Assembly (NCBI GenBank): GCA_036768485.1
Contig: JAVLUZ010000142.1
Coordinates: 16,770,298 to 16,834,297, forward strand
Length of the DNA stretch: 64,000 bases
Origin: Mermis nigrescens
Taxonomy: Eukaryota; Nematoda; Enoplea; Mermithida; Mermithidae
Reading direction: 5' to 3'
A model generated the notes under the pieces. That model saw only the letters and a program-made list of their open reading frames with translations, searched no databases and was not told the DNA's origin. Positions within the stretch are counted from its first letter, which is position 1. Each line of letters opens with the position of its first letter. This document shows, in pieces, positions 56,301 through 64,000 of the stretch. The translations under genes and the position numbers were made by a program.

Positions 56301-58440
56301 ATAACGATAATCCTTGCCTCCCTGCTTCTCTAATTTGCGACTGAGACTTTGAAATAATAAGGAAATCTAATCTTAAGCACCGAAGGATTAGACATTTTTC
56401 CGATAGAGTTTATTTATTCTTCTATATAAATGTGCATTTACTAAAGGCAATAAATCAGATGATTAATACTAGTCCAAAATGTCATGTCTACTGAGAAGCA
56501 TCTTTTTTAAAAAAAACACGTAAAACTTTCTCTGTAAATGTGAATGAAGAAGGCACACAGAAAATATTCTATAATGAAATTCATCTTTTTTTGTGAATTT
56601 TCTGTGCCCCGGTTTTTTCCTGGTTTTTACCATGAATTCATATATTAGTGAATAGCTCATTGGAATTTCATGAGCATTTTGCGAGTAAATGACTTCCAGC
56701 AAACAGGATATTTAGCTGACAAATTCTAATTAATAAAAGAGTCATATTCGTAATTCTGATGTTACATAGAATATTTTGAAAACTTAAGCTTCCGCAATAC
56801 TCTAGAATTGAAGGCAATTTTCAGTTTTATTTTTACACAACTGCTGGTTTAAAAAATTTATTAATCAGATTTGTAATCCTGACATTACGTGCACATTTTG
56901 AAGAAAAATTTCATATTTTAAAATGTTCTTAAAGCAGAAAAAATTTTTAGTGTAAGCTTTGCAGTTCTACAATAAATCAATAGTGTAAACTTTACACAAT
57001 TAAAGGTTGCAGAGAAAATTGACAGTCACATTCATGTTCCTGACGTAACAGAGAAAATTTTGAAAAAAATTCACGTTTTGCAATGCTCTGGAAGTAAAAT
57101 GAAATTTTCGTGTAAACTTTACACCTTCAGAATTACTCAATAATTAGGGTAATTAAACGCGCTCAAGTGTACGCGTGATCCTCGCTGATTATTACATTTT
57201 TAATATAAGTATCATGTCCCAACCTGCATGGGAGAAGTTGACAGACAAAAACCTAACAGAAATGTCTTTTTGCACCCCAATCTTGGAATTTCACACCTCC
57301 AAAAACAATTCAGCACCGAATGTAAAGAAACGCGACCAGGTGCGATGTGAAACTATTGACATGTACTTCATTTTTAAAATATTTTACACCCTTTAATTCA
57401 TAGGTGGAGTAGTTGACAGGCGAAAATAAGCGAAAACAGGTTTTTTCCCCAAAGTTTAAACTTCACACCATTAGAAATAACTCTGCATTGAGTTTAAAGA
57501 AACACGCTCAAATGCGATGTGTTAGTCTTGAGACGTAGTCATTTTATAATACTTTACAAATTCTGATTTATATCCAGCGCGGTTGATAAACTGTAAAAAG
57601 GTGAAAACGTGTTTTTTTAGCTTACATTCAAAGTGTAAACTTCAAACCGCCGGAACTAACTCCATATTGATATTAAACAAACGCAATTAACTTCATCGTG
57701 TAGCCCTTGACCCCTAATACTTTTGTATAAGAAAGGATTTTTGAGGACTTTTATGAGATAAATTTGGCAGACGTGAACAAGTCGGAAACTCGACAAAAAT
57801 GTGTCTTTTCACCCCTGATTTTCACACTGTTTACACTGCCCCTTCAGATTTCAAGCGAAATTCAAAAAAAAACAAAAAACATAGATCTAAAAACTCCTAT
57901 CCTGTACAATTATATACTATTAAACTGAATAAGGCATTTACTGAGAGTTGTGTACACGCTGCAGAAAAAACCATCAAAATTCGCTACGACTTATACGGTT
58001 ACGCCTAAACTTTACACGCTCCTTACAAACTCGGTATCGAGTGTAAACAAAAACCTCGCCGAAAAGTGACAAATTTTATTTAAGAATGAAAAGTTATGGC
58101 CCACTTAAGACATTTTGTCCTGTACTTCACCCTTTTCAAGATTCAACTATTCCCTAAAAGATCATACGAGGGCAATTTGCATTTATAGTAATCTGTCTCA
58201 TTACTTTTGCTTTAATTTTTTAAACACCAATTGCAAAAAAGAGTACGAGAAATTTTTGCATAATATTCTAATGTTTAGATTACGTAGCATGCCTGATATA
58301 GGGAAGTGTGTAAATTATCTTTTTTCGATCTAAAAGGGCCTAAAAAACTAGCATAAATGCTGAAACAGCGTAAAAACTACTGGTAATCCGTAGTTTCTGA
58401 TCAATCTCAAGTACTTTTGCTGGAAAATTTTACTCTTTTT
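53320..58440 (-). repeat. Long non-coding repeat, copy C (reverse, most complete)
   Basis: About 5.1 kb collinear with copy A reversed. 53320-54700 matches 17280-15180; 55740-56700 covers the 13000-13850 region; 56740-57130 has the short tandem units; 57130-58400 has the ~175-bp units. It has no insertion at the MITE, TACTAGC or CCAGAAAC sites found in the other copies. No coding sequence is apparent. Confidence 0.7.
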
Positions 58441-58946
58441 CTAATTTTTAAGCGGCATTTTAATTTATTTTTCTGGAAAATTTTTCATTCTGTCTCTTAG
58501 ATCAGATACGCACGAGTGGGGTCTGGGGGGTTTAGACCTTCCGCCTTGATAGAAAAAATGGAAAATTGTCTCAGAAAAATGAGGTAAAATATAGGCAAAA
58601 GAACGGATGAAAATTGAAAATTTTGCTCAAGGTACTCAACATTGAACAGAGACTGTGTAATTAAATACTTTTAAAGCTATTTTAGCGCTTATACAAGTTT
58701 TTATGTCATTTTAGCCTACAAATCTCAATTCTTGACCTCCTTCACCCCAGATCGGCTATGCTGTTCCTATAGTCTAGACCCCTAAAAGCTACAAGTACAT
58801 GTTGGGTGAATTGAAGTCTCGTTGCAGTTTATTTTATGCACAAGTGATTTAATAAAAAACAGGCTCTTTATGGCATAAATCTGCTTATTATTGTTAAAAT
58901 TACAAGGAATATCAACAAGCAATTTTGTTGTTGATACGTTTATTCA
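58441..58946. other. No gene recognised
   Basis: AT-rich sequence up to the hAT-like element; no supported feature. Confidence 0.4.
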
Positions 58947-59245
58947 GTCATGCCTAGTGATGTAAAAGATCATCTGGATCTGATCTTTTTATCCAGATTC
59001 AGATCCAAATCCAGATCATCTGTATCTGGATCTAGTTATTTTCTGATCTGGTTATCTGATCTGGATCTGGATCTGCCAAAAAATCAGAACCCGATCTTTA
59101 TCTGGATCTGGATCTGTTTAGTCAACTTATATCTGGTTAAACAGATCAGAAAGTTATTTTTGCACGATGGTATTCTTTCTGTTTTACGATTTACTCTAGG
59201 TAGGTTATGTAATTAGTTGTAGCCTTACATGCATGGATTGTGTGA

Positions 59246-59590
59246 CAACAGCCCCACTAGTCTTAACAGCCCAACCAAAATCCCAACAGTCCCACCCGTC
59301 CCAACAGCCCCACCAGTCCCATTAGCCCCACCGTCCCAACAGCCCCGCCAATAATCCCAATAGCCACACCAATCCCATCAGCGTCACCAATCCCAACAGC
59401 CCTACCAATCCCAACAGCCCTATCAATCCCAACAGCCCTACCATCCCAACAGTCCCACCGTTCCAACAGCCCAACCGTCTTAACAACCCCACAATAATTC
59501 AAACAGCCCCACCAGTCCCAAGAGCCCCACCGATTCCCAGCAGTTCCACCGTTCCAGCAGTCCTATCTTTCCAACAGTCGCACTGTCCAA
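59246..59590. repeat. Minisatellite CCCAACAGCCCCACC
   Basis: About 20 variants of a 12-18 bp unit (for example 'cccaacagccccaccagt'). Encodes spurious GRAVGIG-type frames. Confidence 0.9.
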
Positions 59591-60075
59591 AGCACACGAG
59601 TTTAACCCCCAACCCGAAATTCTGGAAATCCCCCAAATTATGTTAGACCCCAGAATTCTATTTTTAGCACATTTCTCGGTCACTTTTATCCACCAGACCC
59701 ACAGAATTTGTTCGCTGTTATAATCATAGATGCACAGAACGACTGGTCTGGAGAACAAGTTTTGAGCCAAAAATTGACCTCAAAACTGGTATGAATGTTA
59801 AAATAGCATAAAAACTGCGCTAATACACATTTTCTGGCTATTTTAAAGCAGATTAGCGTGAAAGTTTTGATTTTCATTTAATTTTAACACTTGTCTTTCC
59901 TTTTTTCACTAGAACATTTTTCATTTTTTCTGGCATTGTAGAGTAGACCATAATGAGCAGGGATCCAATCTTGCGAGATAACTCGAATGAGGCAAAATCC
60001 TGGATTGTGCACAAATGCTGAAACTTCAATTCTGACAGGTTCACCAGTTTCATAGGTAGACTTATTCTGAAAATG

Positions 60076-60080
60076 TAATG

Positions 60081-60130
<50 letters not shown>
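60076..60130. repeat. (TA)n microsatellite
   Basis: About 50 bp of TA repeats. Confidence 0.95.
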
Positions 60131-60135
<5 letters not shown>

Positions 60136-60225
60136 TATATATAAAATAACAAATATCTTTCATAAAAAATTAATATTGCCCGATTTTATTATATCGTATA
60201 ATAGCGATTGCAGTAATGATGAGGC

Positions 60226-60460
60226 AGCTGGGATTACTGGTTGGGCTGCTGGGACGGTGGGGCTATTGGAACGATGGGGCTGTTGGGATCGGTGAGCCTG
60301 TCGGGATTGGTGGGGCTGTTGGGATTATTGGTGGGGCTGTTGGAACGGTGGGACTGTTGGGGCTGGTGGGGCTGTTTGGATTTTTGGTGGGGCTGTTGAA
60401 ACGGTGGTGTTGTTGGGACGGTGGGGCTGTTGTTACTGGTGAGGCTGTTGAGACATTACC
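60226..60460. repeat. Inverse-oriented copy of the CCCAACAGC minisatellite
   Basis: GGGGCTGTTGGGA-type units, the reverse complement of the array at 59246-59590. Confidence 0.9.
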
Positions 60461-61609
60461 CATGCACGCGGGGCTGAGGGAGGGGTCTGCTGGGGGTTTT
60501 GACCCCCCAGATCTGTGCTGACTCCCCAGAATGGCCAAAAAGTGCCGCTGACTCCCCCATAAATTTTATTGTTTCAGAAAAATTTTTGAAGGTCTGCAGA
60601 AAAGTAATTTAAATGATAAATATGTATTGGAGGTTGTTTTTTTCACATAAATTATCATCAGAACTGACCTTTGAGGGACTTTTTTGCTTAAAAGTGGGAA
60701 AAGTTTGAATTTTTTTGGAAAATTTTTGTTGAAAAAGTGTTTCAATGGATGCGCGACAACGAGAAACGTCTAAAATTAATGTTTTCAGTGCCCATGGGCC
60801 ATTTTTACCGCTTTCTTGATGTTTGAGAAAAAAATTGATTTTGACCCCTCCCAGAATTTCTACGCTGTTCATGTATAGTTTTAATTGGTGCACCTGGAAT
60901 TTTATCAGCGTTTTTCTTTGTTGAATTGAAATTAAGCAGATTTCTTCATAGTATTGCATTTTGAGTTGTTAGGTAATGTTTCGTTTGTGTTTTTTGACAG
61001 TGATATCCCTCTGAAATAATACACATTTTCTTTTTTACAAGCGATCAGAAAAAGCATTTGTTTCTCCTGTTTAACCACAATGTTGCAAATTCCAGACATC
61101 TCACGTTCCTGTGAATATTTAATGCTGTTTTGTTTACAAAGTTGTCAATTAAAGCTGTAATAATTTTTACAATTTTCATGCCTCAATTTCAAGGCCACTG
61201 GTAAAAGTCTAAACTTGTGAGTTTTTACTTTTTAGACAATTTTTACTGATATCATTTTTATGTAAAAGCTTTAAAATGCAAATTTTCCTCGGCTCTGCCC
61301 CAGACCCCTCTGGGGGCTCTTATATTAGTCCTGCCATCAAAGACCCCCCAATCCATGTGGGCTTGGGCGCTTTACGCCCTCCTTTTTAGCAATACAAATT
61401 GCTGCACAAAAAATGTTTTTATCTGGATCTGGATCTGTATCTGGATCTTTTTAAATTTTGATCTGGCAAAACGATTTGGATCTGGATCTGGTTATTTTCT
61501 GATCTGGTTATCTGATCTGGATCTGGATCTGCCAGAAACTCTTAATCCGATCTTTATCTGGATTTGGATCTGGGTAAAAATCTGGATCTTTTACATCACT
61601 AGTCATGCC

Positions 61610-63657
61610 ACGACAAAACGATTGCAGATCACTATTTCGGATCTTTAATGATTCTTGAATCAAGCAATTTTTCCTCCACTTACTTTGGAATGAGCAGAAA
61701 AATTTTAACAGGTATAGCGGTCAGGCAAAATATGAACTTTTATGAGATGTGCCTATAAATTCAAAAAATCTTCGGCTAAATTGACTATAACGACTCTAAT
61801 TATTCCATTCCAAAATTTAATAATTATTCGCGTATTTTATTAAAATAAGAAGAGAATTGAAAAGTACATTTAGAAATGATCAGTTTCATTGCCCGTCAGC
61901 CCTTCCAAAATTTGAAAGCACAGAATTTCCGTTTTATTTACGCTATGCAGGCAAATATTTTAGCATTAGTACATATTTTATTTGTCATTCAAATTTACAC
62001 GGCGGCATTTTTGTCTGTTTTGCATAAAGCTAACAATAACAAAATAAGAAGTTGCAATTAATGCGGTTCGACTTAAATAATAAAAGTATTCTGGAAATTT
62101 TCTGCCCAAATATGTATCGACGAATTATCCTGCTGCTTAATCCATCACGAGAACTGTTGATATTTAAAGATTGGAGAACGATTCTTAAAGCAAGTCTCCT
62201 AATATCACCAATCACATTAACCGAATAAGTCACGATATGGACAACTCCGCGTCCAAGCACATTCTGGTATTTTTCTATAAATCAGCTGCAAGAACCCCGA
62301 CGAACTTAGTTCAAACGAAAGTTTGTCCAATTTGAGGAAATTCAGAGCAAGGAAATGTCTGAAATTCTAAGTTAGTTAATGTTAGTGAGTATAAACTTAG
62401 GAAGGATGAAGGATATTGTGTTGGGCACCAAAACTCAAAAACCCTGCGAACAACACCCTCTCCCTTGACGCTCTCATAATTTGATTTTTAAAATCTTTTC
62501 TTTGTTTTTCGATATTTTTTTATTTATTCTCTTGAAATTTGACGATTGTAACTCAAATCGTAGAAAATCGACAAAGGATATGCTGAAAAGAAGACATGCA
62601 AATTACAGATAAGCTTTTATACCAATGGTCAGCTTCTGGTCCAAGTAATTATTACTAAATCTGAATAATGGATAAAAAATGTTATACGATATTGTGAAGA
62701 TACAATATGTGATAAGTTCAGATTATACGCCTTTCAGAAAACTACAATAAAAAATGTGCGTTGTAAAATTAAAGACGCGTGAGACGAATAAGATCAGTAT
62801 GCATTACTCACAGAGTTAGTCTGGAGTTATAGACCTCAGTTGAAGGACAATAGATAAAATGTTTTTTTTCAAGAAATAAAGCGAAACTATAGGCTAAACA
62901 GTGACAAATAAGAAAATTTTTTGATAAAATGCGTAAAATCGAATCGAAAAGTGTCAATTGTAGCAGTTTTTATGCCTCGTTATCGACTAATTTAGACGAT
63001 AGATGGGCAGCATCTGAAATCTGAGGTTTCGATGAGACGAAATATTTACTTTGGGAGTCTATCGATTTTCAGGGTATTTCAGATTTGTTGAGCTCCTGCC
63101 TGACCGTAGATGCATAGCATGACCGATCTGGGACAGGGGTCAGCCTGTATGGGCGTCGGTCCAAAGTTTTCCTTTTTTTGGGTCAAAATGACCTAAAGAA
63201 CTGGTATTAACGATAGTGTCAAAATAACGTTATTACACAGTTTATGGTCAACTCAATGCACTTTTAAAGAATATTATTAATTTTCATCTGTTTTTGGCTT
63301 TTCTTTTGCCTCATTTTCTTATAAATTTCGCGTTTTTTACTTCTAGGGGTCTAGATTCCCGAACCTTCCCCTGTGCATGTCTGGTTTAAACCCCCAAACC
63401 CCCAGCCCATGCGTGCTCCAGACCGGTCATATATGGCATATAAGATCTTGTTCCCACTGGAACCATTGCAATTAGTCCGCTCTGCATTTGTATGACTCAC
63501 GATTTTCGGAGCCATTCCGGGAATAAACTAAGCAGTTCTTGCAATACTGATTAAAATACCAAAGCAAATGGCACTGATTAAAATGATCGCCTCCATTCCA
63601 GGCTTGAATAACATTCGATCACTGAATAAAAAATGTTTTGAATCGAGGGCAAAAGCA
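61610..63657. other. No gene recognised
   Basis: Several short open frames, none with recognisable features. 63340-63440 has C-rich words that may be repeat debris. Confidence 0.4.
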
Positions 63658-63667
63658 TATATAAAAG
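63658..63667 (+). promoter_or_regulatory. Candidate core promoter TATATAAAAG
   Basis: A well-formed TATA box with a G-flanked purine-rich downstream region. If used, transcription would begin near 63688 and run off toward the window end. No coding exon was identified downstream within the window. Confidence 0.3.
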
Positions 63668-64000
63668 AAGCTAGCAGAAACAAAGTACGAGTAGCTTTCA
63701 TAAACTATTGACGACGTAGCATCCTGCACACATTCAATTATTTTTAGTGTGTGTATATATGTACCTATCACATTTGCAGTTCAAAATGGATCCGTAAAGA
63801 CGAAAATCTTTAGCTAGCGTTAAAGCTATACAAAATATACAATTGCAGACAAGCATTACGTAATGGTTCGGGGGATCTGGACTTCGTCCACAGGAGAACA
63901 ATAGGTAAAATTTATGATAAAAATGAGACAAATTTAATTCCAAAACGCCTGTTTCTACAAATGTTTAAGGTTTCATTCTGGCTCAAAAGGTTCACTCAGG
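63668..64000. other. Sequence after the candidate promoter
   Basis: Contains a short TG/TA-rich run near 63745-63765 and no recognised coding exon. Confidence 0.35.

Larger units (their letters stand above)
58955..61601. mobile_element. 2.65-kb hAT-like element with GATCTG subterminal arrays
   Basis: Perfect 8-bp duplication GTCATGCC (58947-58954, 61602-61609). Ends TAGTGATGTAAAAGATC and its inverse fit the hAT consensus start. Both subterminal zones (58970-59140, 61415-61590) are arrays of GGATCTG words. No transposase recognised, so non-autonomous. Confidence 0.9.

Noticed and set aside
59263..60538. Gly/Ala/Val-rich repeat proteins
   Set aside because: GC-rich minisatellite units read as codons.
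61876..62061. 61-aa frame with a hydrophobic stretch
   Set aside because: No recognisable domain, splice context or neighbours; could be chance.

Overview
The window looks like a piece of an AT-rich invertebrate animal genome, built almost entirely from mobile elements and their debris. The signs are several hAT-like elements with 8-bp target duplications, a Tc1/mariner-derived fold-back, a CR1/Jockey-type LINE, a Penelope-like element with a GIY-YIG endonuclease, long microsatellites, tRNA-derived fragments and one spliceable signal-peptide exon. No species can be named and no complete host gene was recognised.

Positions 499-10035 hold the most interesting object: a ~9.5 kb integrated virus-like element of the Polinton/Maverick-adintovirus type, bounded by terminal inverted repeats. 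The minus strand carries, in transcription order, a zinc-ribbon protein, a small unknown protein, an rve integrase with a chromodomain, a packaging ATPase, two small virion-associated genes, a core-like protein, the double jelly-roll major capsid protein, an adenovirus-type protease, the penton-like capsid protein and a secreted/membrane glycoprotein. The plus strand carries a TATA-binding-protein homologue and only the N-terminal domain of protein-primed DNA polymerase B. The exonuclease and polymerase domains are missing, so this copy cannot encode its own replication enzyme.

The exact 12-mer TCTATAAATACT occurs 24-36 nt before five minus-strand start codons, and TATA-like variants precede most of the others. 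Several copies lie inside the 3' end of the preceding gene. Together with the TBP homologue, which keeps all four DNA-intercalating phenylalanine positions, this suggests that the element brings its own promoter-recognition system. Four genes (TBP, protease, penton, core) are each interrupted once, and every interruption is TAG. Seven further breaks are one-base changes in A/T homopolymers.

From 10 to 22 kb lies one copy (plus orientation) of a long non-coding repeat family with an array of degenerate ~175-bp units, into which the virus-like element was inserted. Reverse-oriented copies lie at 36.4-43.4, 43.4-47.5 (split by a 1.95 kb hAT-like element) and 53.3-58.4 kb. Because the copies can be compared, some insertions have an 'empty site' within this window. 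Between them lie the signal-peptide exon (19.66 kb), a (TA)n tract, a dead LINE (24-26.5 kb), a nested TIR element with a MADF-like fragment (27.8-29.2 kb), a (TAA)n tract joined to a Penelope-like element with a hammerhead-like 3' motif (31.8-34.3 kb), a 939-bp fold-back element (40.4 kb), a GC-rich ~180-bp repeat flanked by GATAAA tracts (47.5-49.3 kb) and a 2.65 kb hAT-like element (58.96-61.60 kb).
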